Positions 23,723 through 35,305 of a DNA stretch of 64,000 nt are shown here, piece by piece. The position numbers and the translations under genes are program-made. The DNA comes from Brasenia schreberi (Eukaryota > Streptophyta > Magnoliopsida > Nymphaeales > Cabombaceae), in NCBI GenBank assembly GCA_036023115.1, contig JAYKKT010000091.1:33355001-33419000 (forward strand), given 5' to 3'. Under the pieces are notes generated by a model. The model saw only the letters and a list, made by a program, of their open reading frames with translations. It was not told the DNA's origin and searched no databases. Positions within the stretch are counted from its first letter, which is position 1. Every line of letters begins with the position of its first letter.

Positions 23723-25300
23723 TCATCTACAAGATCATACTTTTGCCAATATAACAGAAAAACCGTTCTTCATGAGAAAGTGGCATTACACATGAGATAG
23801 TTGGGCATGAGCGGAGGATTTCAAGCACCCCCATCACCCTTTACGTCAAGAAGGAAGGCATGCCAAGCCTCACCATGATTGATCTGCCCGGATCACATGG
23901 GTTGCAGTGCGAGGGCAAGGCATCAAATCACTCATAATGGAATACTAACCCCAAAGGAGACAATCATTTTGAACGTCCTCTCAGCCTTTGTGGACTTCCC
24001 AACATGTGAATCAATCAAGATGTCCAGAGAACTCTCGCAGTGGCCACGGTGGTGGACAAGAACCCTCTTCGTGAGAAGGGCACTAGTAATGAAGTCAATA
24101 TAGGCCTCAGCTATATCTGCGTGAGGAACAGAGTGGGGATAAGTCCCAGGAAGCAGCCCGGATGGCAGAAGCTGCAACCCTCTTCTTTCCAAGATCGACA
24201 AAGCCATGGTTGGTGTCCCATGCTTGCAGAGAAACTGGTACAGATCCAGGCAGCTCAGATAAGTAAGTGTTTGTCAGATATCATGATGAAGATCAACGAC
24301 AAGCTCAACACGAATCTCTCCGACTTGAGCGAGATGCCGAGGTGCCTGACCACAACGGAAGAGGCCCTGATCCAGTTCACTGATGTGAAGGACTCACTCT
24401 GGAAGATTTTACTCAAGACAGAGTTCGAAGAGTTTCCTGATGATTCCTCCTTGCACTGTACAGCGCGCATTCGGGAGATGCTTGAAGTCTTTGATAACAA
24501 GCTTGATAGCATGTGCCCCGGTGAAGGGATAACTTTGTCGTCCCAGTTTTTGCTTCATGAGATATATTGCCTGGAGCAGTCGAAAGGTATCTTTTTGCAC
24601 CCTTACCTCCCTCTGCTGTCTTCACTGGAATGCTGCAGAAGAGTGTGACAAGCATCTCCAACTTACCCGCTGAGGTCGTGAGTGAGTTGTAGGATTACGT
24701 GCAAGGTGCAGTGGACAAGACAAGGTGTTGATGCTTTGCTTCACTTTCTACCCACTGATTCAGGGGCAGATAAAAAATTCTGCTGCAAATCGCTTGAAAG
24801 AGTGGAGGAGGTAGTAAAGGTGGAGATGCAAACAGATTATACACACGATCATGAGTACATCAAGAAAACTATGGAAGTTGATGCAAGAATGTAAGGGCTT
24901 CATTGAAAATTTGATGAAAGAAGGGGATTATGCAGAGGTGATGATTAGAGGCTATGGAAAAGTAGAAGTTAGACATCTCAAGGCTTATCCTGCTTCACTT
25001 ATTGAGGAAGCATTTGAGGTGAGATGAGAATGGTTGCCTACTGGCAGACCGTAACCCTAAGAATAGTCGATAATTTGAACCTTCATATTAACTACAGCTG
25101 AAGAGGATGGTGAAAAACGAGTTCGAGTATATTATGAGTGAGGTTCTAGAGCAGGATCAGCAAGGACTTAGAGGGATGATGGAGGAGCAAGCCTTAACTG
25201 CAAACAAGAGGAAGCAGCTCAATGAAAGTATCAAGTTGCTGCAGGAGGCCAAGGATATTGTGTCCATGATGGATTCACATGCTAATTCATCATTTATTGA

Positions 25301-26080
25301 GTTTCTGCTGTACGTCGATTGCATATTGTACTGCTTGTTATATTGGATATACTTCCTTATGTTGGTTGCGTATTGTATTGCATATACTTTCGTATGTCTA
25401 AATAAACTTGTTTGTGTGCATTGTTTTAGTAGATACTCCTGCTTCCAATACTGATATGAACAAAAGAAAAGAAGCCATTCTCCTTTTGTATTCTTCAAGT
25501 CACTCCTACGTACTTTCAGAGAATAATCCTTCAAGCATTTTATTTTCAAATGCTTCGTAATCTTTCCCCTCTCAACTGGCGTTTAAGAATTCCTAGTTTC
25601 AAATAACCTGCATACATTACATATCCAAAAATTTTCGAGAGAAGTTGAATCCAATTCAAGAATGCAGACCCCATCACTTCTATCGTGGTACACCTGTACA
25701 ATAGGACCCAATGACGTTAAAGATCAACCACACAAAAGGTGGAAGATGTGTCATGCTCAAATTAAAGAACTTTCTTGTAAGACCTTAGTTTTGCGCAGAA
25801 GTGGCAAATCATATTCAGAAGTTAAATAATTAACCACTTCAATAGGATATAATTTAGTTGTTCTTTGGATCTTTTTCTCATCCTACAAGAGTGGTGATAA
25901 ACAGAAACCATGGAGAATCTTGTTCATATCATGTGCGGACAGCTTGACCTTCTAATCTCATTTATCAAATTCACATTAAGAATACTGCAGAAGGTGCCCA
26001 TTAGATCACGTAATTGGTACAAAACTCTTTTGGCATTGAAACATCATAAATCTACCTACAGGCGTTCTACTTCAAGGCTG
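25301..26080. other. AT-rich stretch without a recognised gene
   Basis: Lies between the end of the DRP4 pseudogene and an old RTE fragment. No domain or repeat family was recognised. Confidence 0.4.
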
Positions 26081-26084
26081 TATC

Positions 26085-26350
26085 ATCCATTAAAAGGTCG
26101 TAAGTTACATGTTAGAGATTTCAACCAAGACGGGGAAGCGTCTCAGAGAGCTTTAGTGAGAAGGTGTAAAAAATTGGATAGTGAAATTTCTAAGAGAGGG
26201 AGAGGATCTCCACTAAAGTATTATAAAGCATGAGTTCATAGCTTTTTTATTAATTGGAGTTATTTTTATTAATTGGAGCTAAATGCTAATGTAACACAAG
26301 ATCGAACTCGTTGGTGACTTAGAATCCATGTAGCCAACCCACATGAAACG
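26085..26350 (+). mobile_element. Old RTE LINE 3' fragment
   Basis: The translated pieces RALVRRCKKLDSEISKRGRG and SPLKYYKA, and downstream LRIHVANPHET, match the C-terminal end of the RTE polyprotein (KRGRGRPQKCWKE.., IHVADPV). It is more diverged than the other copies. Confidence 0.6.
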
Positions 26351-27728
26351 ACCTAATTTTGGTTAAGGGAGAGTTTAAGTCAATCATCTCCAACGGAAGT
26401 GCTTAACGGAGCTTGTCTTTGTGGGAAGAGCTAATCATATCTGACTCGAACCTGCAGAGGAAGTTCTCCAAGCATGTGAAATCGAACTAAGACGAATAGA
26501 AGATTCAATCAAGGGCAGAATTGCTGAGACTTCTTCAAGAGTTGCATGCATCGCGATTTGTGTCAGTTGATCCCGCACTACCATCATCTCCAAGTTCTTC
26601 CATAGACCAGCTGAGGTTCTTCACTATGAAATGGAGCTCATCCCTTTTATTTTTGTAACCTTTTTGCATGTTAGAAATGAAAGATCAGATATAAGGAAGA
26701 GCAGAATAGGTTCCCATAAAACACTGCTTCCGTATCATGTTCGCTAATTCAACATTGCTGTTGTTCACTAACAACGCTTTGATTTTCTTGCCTCCAGAAA
26801 ATACTTCCGGATGAGGGAAAACCCTCACGAACGTTATGCTTCTCTGTTTGTTCTCTCAAATCATGGAGTGCAAGAATTCGAAATGGAACACCTTGAACTG
26901 GCACAGAGGTCCTGTTGTTTAATAGAATATGGGGCGCCCCAGATAGTCTTGACAGGTTTCAAATGCAGTTCCAGCTTATATAAGTAGCAATGTGGTTATC
27001 AAAATCATTACTTGAATGAAGGCAGAGGTTACCTCATCTGTTAGGCCCTGCCTCTGCTTGTAAACTCAATAGATAGACATAAAGCCTGTCTGTATCTTGA
27101 ACCATATTCAGCCCATGCTGTCAGATACATGTTTTTCTGTATTTATTTTAAAGTAGTATTTTTTCAGCAACTCTGCTCATGTAAAAAATTATCCGGATAA
27201 AGGAGGGGGATTATCAGTCAACACAAAATTTTGTCAAATTTATCTATCATAAATTCTAGACAACGTTCTCTTGAAAACAAAATTTTCATAAAAATTTCAG
27301 TAATTAGTATGGAAAGGGAAGGTTTAATTATTATTGTTGTAGAATCTTCTCTAGGTTTCATGATCAAATATATTTTTTCATATTAGATTAAAAAAATTCA
27401 TGTCTCCATCGTTTGATTTTTTTCTGTTATTGAAATAAATGGGTGTTTTCTAGCCTTAATAGATGTTGAAACTGTAGTTAATAAATATGCATTGCATTGG
27501 TCGTCCACCAAGTCCCAGCTGGCCGAGTTCCGCTACAGAAAACACCCGCTAAAGGTAAAAGACGCTAGCAGTATGAGATATTGAAGTCTGATACAAGATA
27601 AAAGATTAGAAATAGATCCTCCGGTGTCAGTTCGGCAGGGAACTTTTCAATTTAGATAATTTAGGAGAATAACATGGTTGATTACGATCGATGAGCAGCA
27701 CATAATGATCTTTTCCTTCGCCAGCTAT

Positions 27729-27945
27729 GAAGGCAGAAAGCCACTAGGTCCGCACAAAGCCACCCGCGGCCAGGCGACCAGAAGGCAGAAAGCCGCAAGT
27801 CGGCACAAACCCACCCGCGGCCAGGTGGCCAGAAGGCAGAAAGCCGCAAGGTCGGCATAAAACCACCAGCGGCCAGGCGGCCAGAAGGTAGAAAGCCACT
27901 AGGTTGGCCCAAAGCCACCCGAAGCCAGGCGGACAGAAGGAAGGA
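27729..27945 (+). repeat. Leader minisatellite of Copia B (about 52 bp x 4)
   Basis: Units start with gaaggcagaaagcc at 27729, 27781, 27832 and 27884 and include ggccaggcggcca. Similar in position, but not in unit, to the 57-bp repeats in element A. Confidence 0.8.
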
Positions 27946-28729
27946 AGTCGGGAACGACCGTCACTGCCACAGAACTCTCTCTCTCTCCTCCCGTTGTAAA
28001 TCCCCGCCGAAAAAACTAAAAGAAAAAACACCAGTGGCCTGCGCTCAGACGCCTCTCTCTCTTCATTAAGTAGTAAAAAAAAAACCCGGTGGTTTTAGAA
28101 AACCGTGGGCTGAAACCGCCTCGAGCAGCGAAATAAAAAGATGATATTTCCATTCAACAAAATTACCAATTTATCCAGATATTTTCAGATAAAAAGATGA
28201 GTTTGCCCTTACCGAGCAAAAGGTTTGTTTTACCCTCTAGCAGTTTATGAAAATTACGAATATCGGATAATAACTTTACCTTTATGCCCTTCCCGGTTTA
28301 GATAATTTCAGTTCTGTCATCTAGTCAAAAGACAGATTTACCATTGTACTTTTGAAAAATTACAGATTTGGCTTGAAGGTTAAAGTTACAATTTAACCCC
28401 GATTAGTTACAAATTTTACAGAAATACCAAAGAGTAATTTTACGAGTTTGTCCTCAGGTTTTTACAAAATTACAAAAAGAGGACAAATAGATAAAATTAT
28501 AGATTTATCCTTGGTATTATTTAAGGGGTACAAAGGCAGAAACTCTTCGGGAAAATTTTTGAATTTGTCCCAAAGAGCTCATGAAATTATTGTTGGACTA
28601 TATGTTTGATATTATGTCATTCTAACATGATTCTTGCTATGTGTGCTCTTTGTTTTATATTTGTTTCATTTTTACACCGTTTAATTGTTATTATTACCAA
28701 ACACATAAAAATGAGCTGTAGGATATGTG

Positions 28730-31700
28730 TGTCTGAGTTAGCAAAAACTGAGAAGTTGAACGGTGTTAACTTCCAAACGTGGAAGAGAAGAATCTCACTA
28801 GCTCTAACACTTTAAGGTGTTGAGTATGTCTTAAAAGAAACTTTGCATACACCACCTCCAGACCTAGGTGAGCAACAAGTAGAAATGTATAAAACATTTC
28901 TAAAAGATGACACCATAGCAAGGATAATCATGTTAACTTACATGGAGGATGACTTAATCAGGGTCTTCGAAGAAAATGAGACCGCTAAAGAGTTGTTTGA
29001 TTCAATAACAGCTAAGTATGATACAACTACCAAATTGCATATGCAGTTGTTACTACAAAAGTATAACTCTTTCAGAATGAAGAAAGGAGACAATGTAGTA
29101 GAGCATGTAAACCACATGCTGGTAATAGCTAGAGACTTAGCAGTAGCAAAATCAGTCATCCCTGAACCGATGCAGATATCAACTATACTAAACAGCATAT
29201 CCCAGTCATGAAACATGGTCACCATAGTCTTAAGATTAGGGCTTGAAAAATTGCTAGTGGTATAGAATGAGATAGCATCTAGCTCCAAAACCAACTAGAA
29301 AAAAAAACCAAACAAGAAGTTTGACAAGAATAACAAGAAAGGCGGTCAAAATTTTAAGAAATCATAAGAAACTGCTTCTCGAGTAAAGTGTTTCAACTGC
29401 GAAAAGATGAGATACTACAAAAAGGACTGTCGAAACAAGAAAAGTGGAGGAAACAACCTACAGCGCGGACAATCGAAGAAGTAGGACATAATCTGTGTGA
29501 TTTCAGAATGCTTGTATTTAGACCGCCTAGTGACAGGTTGGTAGATAAATTTAGGAGCTACACGGCACATGTCGAAGACAAAGGAAGGGGCAATGGAACT
29601 GAAGGAATATAAACCTGAGAAACATCGAGTCTATATGGAAAATAATATCTTCTCGAATATTCTGGGTATTGGGTCCTTTAGGATATATGTACAAGGCAAA
29701 CCAATTGTATTGACCGATATGTTAATTGTGCCATCTATAAGGCACAATCTGGTTTCAGTCTCTACCTTGATAAAGAAAGATTTTGAGACTAGGTTTATTC
29801 ATAACAAGGTCACTATGGGAAAGCATTGGAGAATATTATTCTTTGGAGAATTCGATATAGAACAAGGACTGTTCAAACTTTGTGATAATGAAATTTGTAT
29901 AACTTTTGTTTATATTGAGAGTGCCTTTATAGTTGATGTGAATATGTGACATAAACGCCTAGGACATATAAGTCTGAAAAAGTTGAGAAAATTATCCAAC
30001 TTTGACTTATTGCTTAGATTTGAGAGAAATACTTTCAACAATGATGAAGCTTATATACAAGAAAAAATGACAAGTAAAGTTTTTTCCAAGGAAACAAAAA
30101 GGACAACAACCCTGTTGGAGGTTATTCACACATATTTATGTGGACCTTTTAGAGTAAAAACACATCGAGAAAAGGGTTATTTTATAATCTTTATCGATGA
30201 TTATCCTAGATATATGTATTTATATCTTTTGGCACATAAATCTGAGGCACTTGATGGCTTTAAAAAATATAAGCAAGAAGTGGAAAACCAATTAGGGCAT
30301 TTGATCAAAGTTTTAAGATCTGATAGATGAGGTGAATATACCTCGACAAAATTCTTAGAATTTTGTAAAGACTTTGGTATTACAAAATAAAAACAATGCC
30401 CAAGACATCTCAGCAAAATGGTGTAGCTGAAAGATACAATAGAACCTTGCTGAATATGATAAGGTTAATGTTGATTGATGTATCTCTTCTAAGGGTATTT
30501 TGGGGAGAAGTAGTAAGTACAGCGGTTTACATACTCAATAGTTGCAAAGTTGTATTCACTAAACCGTATGAGATGTGGTTTGGAAGAAAATCCAACCTAG
30601 GTCATCTCAGGAGGTGGGGATCTGTTGCGCATATAAAGATCCTTGATCAGTCTAGAGATAAGATAGACAGTAGGTCCTTGAGATGTATATTCATTGGATA
30701 TCCGAAAGGTTCAAAAGGATATCGGTTTTATCATAAGGACCGCAGACTTATTGAAAGCAGAGATGCTGAATTCTTAGAAGATACTAAAAATGACATATTG
30801 GAAAACGATGAGAAATGTGTTGATGATCTAGTAGACTTAGACCAATCATCTTTTGAGCCTATTGAAGATCTTCCTAAAACTACCAATACCATAAGTGGAC
30901 ATAAGAGGCCAAGAGACACTCCGTCTTACTTAAAGGATTATCACACTTATCTTACTGAAGAAATGTGTAATTCAGTAGATTTAGATGAGTTGACTGATAA
31001 CTTGACTTATCAGCAAGCAATGAACTCATCAGAAGTGACAGATTTGGAGAAAGCCATGGATGAGGAAATTGAATCCATTGAGAAAAACCAAGTTTGCGAA
31101 TTGAATCCATTGAGTCACTTTGTCATCTTGTCATTATATGTAAATAACATATTATTGACTGGAAATGACAACGAGATGATTGTCAAAATCTAAGTCATGG
31201 TTGAATTCTAAGTTTGAAATGAAGGATATGGGGGAAGCATCCTATATCCTGAGAATAAAGATCTCTCGAGATAGAGAATCTAGACTCTTATGCCTGAGTC
31301 AGGAGAGATATATTGACTATATCCTGAAGAAGTTTAAAATGGGTGACAAAATTTGCAGATACACTTGTTACAAAAGGGGTCAAACTAAGTAAGGTTGATT
31401 GTCCCGGTGAAGGAAATGATAAGCTTAATGTTCCTTATGCACAAGTTGTTGGTAGCTTGATATATACTATGTTGTGTACAAGACATGATATCAGCTTTGC
31501 TATTGGTTTTGTAAGTAGATATCAAAGTAATCTTGGTTGGCAACACTAGGTAGCTGTGAAAAAGATTTTAAGATATCTGAAAGGAACAAAAGAGTTGAAA
31601 CTGTGTTTTCAAGCAGATGAACTGAAAGTGGTAGGATACTCAAATGCTAACTTTGCTGAGAGCAAAGATGACAGCATATCAACCTCAGGATAAATATTCT

Positions 31701-32095
31701 TATTTGGAAGTAGTGTTGTTTCTTAGGCATGTAAGAAACAGTGCTGTGTAGCATTGCATACAAAGGAAGTTGAGTATGTAGCTTGCTGTATGATTGCAAC
31801 GAGTGTTGTTTGGATAAGCCACTTCATACGAGATTTGAAGTTGAAAATAACTGATGAGTCAGTTATCATTTAGTGTGATAACAATGCAGCAATGATTCTT
31901 ATCAAGAGTGGAGCTTATTGCTCGAAAAGGAAGCATATAATAGTAAAATACCACTATGTTCATGATATGGTAATGAGAAAGGAAATATCCATCTCATACA
32001 TGCCAATAGAAGATAAGTTGACTGACCCCTTAACAAAAGGCATAAAAGAGGATCTCTTCTAAAAACATGTTAGTAACATAGGTTTGAGATATGTT
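28730..32095 (+). pseudogene. Copia B gag-pol (degenerate)
   Basis: The gag frame has KTEKLNGVNFQTWKRRI, with a stop after LALTL. The integrase has TSQQNGVAERYNRTLLNM and GEVVSTAVYILN. The frame is closed by stops in gag, in the integrase and in RNase H. The RT fragment joins KNQVCEL to SHFVILSLYVNNILLTGN, so motifs A to about C of RT are gone and both catalytic Asp of YVDD are changed to Asn. Confidence 0.85.
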
Positions 32096-32215
32096 TGATT
32101 GTTGTGTAGGAAAATAACCATACAACGGATAAAAGTGTTGTATAGGTAAACAACCATACAACGGATAAATAAATTGTTGTGTAGGTAAATAACCACACAA
32201 CGGGTAACGATTATA
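32095..32215 (+). repeat. Three tandem stem-loop units upstream of the 3' LTR (Copia B)
   Basis: The same arrangement as at 19.80-19.91 kb: GTTGTGTAGG, a short AT-rich spacer, and CC(A)TACAAC or CCACACAAC, three times, just before the polypurine tract. Confidence 0.7.
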
Positions 32216-32310
32216 ATAGCAGTCGTGAAAAGACAGTACTAGGTGAAACCCTGTAAGAGTGGGAGGAAACCAGTACGTCTGTAACTTAGCTCAAATGGTC
32301 AAGTGGGAGA

Positions 32311-32658
32311 TGATAAGATATGGCCATTCTCGACTCAGGTAACGGTCGTATTGACCATCCAGACCGTTACCTGGCGTAGATAAGGAAAGATCATAACGGT
32401 GGACATTATCAAGATCTCCGGTAACATCCCAGATAACGTTCCGAATGAGGGAAGCCATAGGAGGAAAATCCAAGAAGAGAGGGGAGTGAGCTGCCAGAAC
32501 AAAGACAGAAAATACTAGTTTATAGATCCTCTCCCGAAAAAACCCTATGTGGGAACCTCTAATTCCGCTGCACAAAAACCGGCAAACAGGCACCACCGGC
32601 ATGTTCAATCCAGCATCAAGAGTCACCGGAAGTTCAGATTTCCCAACACTTTTCTCCA
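32311..32658 (+). repeat. 3' LTR of Copia B
   Basis: Starts with TGATAAGATATGGCCATTC right after the polypurine tract and ends TTCTCCA, like the LTR of A. The intron 5 sequence of DOHH resumes at once (accaatttgat). No second LTR was found on the left. Confidence 0.8.
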
Positions 32659-33276
32659 ACCAATTTGATACCAGAGTTCCAAGATTATCCAGATAATTCT
32701 ATATACATGCCCGTGTGAGTAATCCAACTGAATTTGTCATGAATTGGTCCAAAAGAAATCGTTGTGAACCCTTAACACAGTCATCTTTGAAGACCTTCGA
32801 GAACTTTTAGAGCTAAACATCGATGCCGGGTTCCGGCGGAAAGCATTTGCTCCTGATCAAATTGTAGATTATGATAATTTAGCTGCGCTAACTTTTAGAG
32901 AGAGAGATGCTAAAATTTATCACAGGAAGATAAAAACGAAAGGAAGTATATCGAAGCTGTTAGTATGTTGATTATAGCAGTTGCACCTATGCCTAGCTAA
33001 AATAGATTTGAATTTCTGCCCTAAAATTATTACACGAGTTTTGAATGCCTTCATGAGGTTTCAATGCCATAAATTACGTTTACAAGTTGAAACAACGGTT
33101 CTGATGGTGAACATCTGCTACTGAACACCTTCAAGAGTTTCTCAACGCAATAGATCCTCATTTAATCAATTACTTAAAGGAAGCAATTAATGCAATATAA
33201 CGGCGATCTAAGTAACTAAATAATTAATGAACTAACAACAAAGAAAAAGATTTCCAGGAAGAAGGGAGGATGGACC

Positions 33277-33284
33277 TATAAAAG
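33277..33284 (+). promoter_or_regulatory. TATA box of the secreted peptide gene
   Basis: TATAAAAG lies 81 bases before the ATG at 33358. The inverted copy has cttaaaag at the same place, so its TATA box is lost. Confidence 0.7.
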
Positions 33285-33357
33285 GAGTTGCTCGAGAGAA
33301 GCTAAGGGCAAGTTGCTCAAGAATAAGAAGCCCAAAGAGGAGGAAACCGGTGGATCC

Positions 33358-33717
33358 ATGATGGGTGCTTCCAAGGCAGCGGTGCTGGTGTTGATTATGG
33401 CATTAGAGTTTGCTGCAGAGCCGGCGAACGCGTATCTTTGGCCGTGGCCTCAGATTCACTTCCCCATCGACTGGAAGGTGGTAAAGCAAACGTTCTGGCC
33501 ACCTCGTTGGCCTCCCCGTTTCCCTAAACCATGCTGGATTAACTGCGTCCAACAGGTGTGGGTATGGATGAAAAAGAACGACATGGCTATGAATTGGCTT
33601 GTCTGCGGCGACTACTGCATCGACCACTGCAATCCTTACGCAGTCGGCTTCCCTCCATTTGCTAAAATGAGACATGATCCCCTGCCCAACCCCGGTCCTG
33701 CAAAACTCAAAAATTAA
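33358..33717 (+). CDS. Small secreted Trp/Cys-rich protein, single exon
   Basis: The product has 119 residues. Residues 1-25 form a signal peptide (SKAAVLVLIMALEFAAEPANA), with likely cleavage after ANA, before YLWPWPQ. The mature part is rich in Trp, Pro and Phe and has five Cys arranged C-x3-C-x19-C-x3-C-x3-C (PCWINC, then VCGDYCIDHC). The start at 33358 (or the adjacent ATG at 33361, which is conserved in the inverted copy) follows a TATA box by about 80 bases; the open frame reaches further 5' only with a non-ATG codon. I do not recognise the family. Comparison with the inverted copy, where the first Cys is Trp, suggests four Cys are the conserved core. A role as an apoplastic or defence peptide is a guess. 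It lies in the left arm of the inverted-repeat unit. Confidence 0.7.
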   Translation: MMGASKAAVLVLIMALEFAAEPANAYLWPWPQIHFPIDWKVVKQTFWPPRWPPRFPKPCWINCVQQVWVWMKKNDMAMNWLVCGDYCIDHCNPYAVGFPPFAKMRHDPLPNPGPAKLKN

Positions 33718-34340
33718 TTAGTATTAATTATGAATATATATATATATATATATAGATCTGCATGATCAGGAGGCACCATCTATCACCCAAAACATCTCTT
33801 TCGTGTCTATCTGCATCTTCTTCCTTCTTCTTGCTGCTTTGAATAAAGGAAGGATCTAAAGAAATTGATTTGATTCCCTATAGATGTATTCTTCTCCTTT
33901 TCTGTAAAAGAAGAAAGAAAGTATGGCATTCTTTTTTCCTTAACGAGCCAAATGCATGAATATATAAAGTTGAAATTGAAAGCAAGTTCCTATGGAGAAT
34001 CTAGATTAAGTGAAGAAAGCAACACGCCTACCAAAATTTTTGGAGCCATTGAAAAAGAAGGTATGGGTCACTGTCTAGCTTTATCACAGGGTGGATCATC
34101 ATTTGAGCATAGGCCCTCGCAAAACGCTGCCACGCAATTCGTCTCACCCACAATAAAAATTTAAGATCGGCCATATACGATGGAGGAGCAGCTGACGTTC
34201 AAGGAGCGACTGACAGCGCCGAAGATCTGTTAAAAGGTTATGATCTCCATCTAAATGAGTATTGACAAAATTTTTAGTTGATGATTGATGTTTAATCGGA
34301 GGACTGTAAAATCTATGCACTGGGTCGGATCGAGAAGGTA
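33718..34340. other. 3' UTR of the peptide gene and inner end of the left inverted-repeat arm
   Basis: A (TA)n run at about 33735-33753 is followed by sequence shared in inverted form with 38,225-38,560 (for example caccatctatcacccaaaa, atggcattcttttttccttaacga). Similarity ends near 34,035. No gene was seen beyond it. Confidence 0.6.
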
Positions 34341-34478
34341 CTGATGTGTCAGGTAAAACAAACACCTCATTGTTCTTCCATAAAGGAACACTTGATGATC
34401 ATGAATCAAAGAGATTGGCCACATTGCTTCATCCTACCTTGCCCGTCAAGATGCAGTCTATCACAGACAGGCACCCAA

Positions 34479-34615
34479 AACTATATGAGAGAGAGATCAT
34501 ATATAACTTATGTGGTCTTCATAAACTATATGAGAGAGAGATCATATATAACTTATGTGGTCTTCATAAACTATATGAGAGAGAGATCATATATAACTTA
34601 TGTGGTCTTCATATA
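34479..34615. repeat. 45-bp tandem repeat, three copies
   Basis: The unit ctatatgagagagagatcat...gtggtcttcataaa starts at 34481, 34526 and 34571 with almost no change between copies, so it is recent. It lies next to a TA/GA tract. Confidence 0.95.
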
Positions 34616-34861
34616 TATATATATAAAGAGAGAGATCATGCAAACACTCTGCTTAAACTTTGTTAAAGATTTTAACCATTTATGGTTGAAATTTTAAAGC
34701 AACAAATAAAATAGCTAGTTTGAGGTGCATTTAATATACCTACAAAATTATGAAGGTACCTTTTTTAGTTTTAAAATTTGAATTTCAAATGTTGATATCA
34801 TTGATCTAACAGTTGAGATTTTTAAGGATGTTTAACATGAATGAGGTGCATGCAGTTACCA

Positions 34862-34948
<87 letters not shown>
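34610..34948. mobile_element. MITE-like unit with GA and TC/TA borders
   Basis: Left: (TA)n, agagagagatcatgcaaaca. Right: atgaatgaggtgcatgcagtt, a TC tract (34866-34906) and a TA tract. The interior contains gttgagatttttaaggatgttta, shared with the unit at 35.48 kb. Confidence 0.5.
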
Positions 34949-34949
<1 letters not shown>

Positions 34950-35090
34950 GGGAAACTTATATGTGAAAAATCCATAACTTGCTTGCTTTCATCTAAATAC
35001 AATTATATGTTATATATATAACTTATATAATTGTATTGAGCTGAAAGCAAGCAAGTTATGGATTTTTCATGCTCGCATATAAGTCTCCGG
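34949..35090. repeat. Long foldback (hairpin) with about 60-bp arms
   Basis: The left arm (34949-about 35008) pairs with the right arm (about 35022-35090). The shared core reads gaaaaatccataacttgctt, then gctttca and aatacaattatat, with only small bulges. The loop is about 12 bases of TA. It may be a foldback MITE or a hairpin RNA precursor. Confidence 0.85.
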
Positions 35091-35139
35091 TTTCATTAAA
35101 GGGGCATTCATTTTCCTTTCAATGAAACAGATGGGCCCC

Positions 35140-35305
35140 GTACTCATAGCGTAGCTCACCTGGCAGGGCTCTCGACTCGCATGGTGTTGGCCACGAGGTC
35201 GACTCTGGGTGTGCATACCCCACTTCGGCCTCCCATTGTAAAAAAAAGGCCCTTATTTTTTTAGGAGGGTCGTTGTGACCAGATCTTGTACCCAAATAAA
35301 GGTGC
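35140..35305 (+). mobile_element. tRNA-derived SINE
   Basis: The A box is GTAGCTCACCTGGCAGGG, the B-box-like run is GAGGTCGACTCTGG, and the body holds ggcctcccattgtaaaaaaa. It is related to the copy at 5.47 kb. Confidence 0.6.

Larger units (their letters stand above)
14540..25300 (+). pseudogene. Dynamin-related protein 4 (DRP4, Mx-like) pseudogene, split by Copia A and an RTE LINE
   Basis: DRP4 genes encode large dynamin-type GTPases and are usually intronless. Piece 1 (14540-14675) starts in the GTPase domain: GIELPTIVVLGD, P loop GDRSSGKSS, a TGA stop directly after SVL, then SLSGISLPRGRNLCTP. Copia A interrupts at 14676. Piece 2 resumes at about 23,730: STPITLYVKKEGMPSLTMID and DLPG (G3), then frameshifts, then ERP-like and VATVVDKN, where TKAD would be expected, then GLSYICVRNRVG. 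The middle domain runs to about 24,650 (EFPDDSSLHCTARI is clear), then more stops. The GED is recognisable at about 25,100-25,290 (LKRMVKNEFEYIMSEVL, KRKQLNESIKLLQEAKDIV). Several stops, frameshifts and 9 kb of inserted DNA make it non-functional. The C-terminal parts are better preserved than the GTPase domain. Confidence 0.85.
27620..32658 (+). mobile_element. Copia LTR retrotransposon B (same family as A), 5' LTR missing
   Basis: It inserted in intron 5 of DOHH copy 2; the left border lies between about 27.6 and 27.72 kb. Order: leader minisatellite, non-coding leader (to 28.7 kb), gag (28,730-29,290), degenerate zinc knuckle (CFNCEKMRYYKKDC, Tyr in place of the His), protease remnant (GATRHMS, with Asp-Ser-Gly lost), GAG pre-integrase, integrase (30,050-30,720), then RT. 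Much of RT (about 0.5 kb compared with A) is deleted and the box reads YVNN. RNase H runs to about 32,095, followed by three stem-loop units, the polypurine tract (aagtgggaga) at 32301-32310 and the 3' LTR. Non-functional. Confidence 0.88.

Noticed and set aside
32291..32659. 122-codon minus-strand frame
   Set aside because: Lies exactly over the 3' LTR of Copia B and has no similarity to a known domain.
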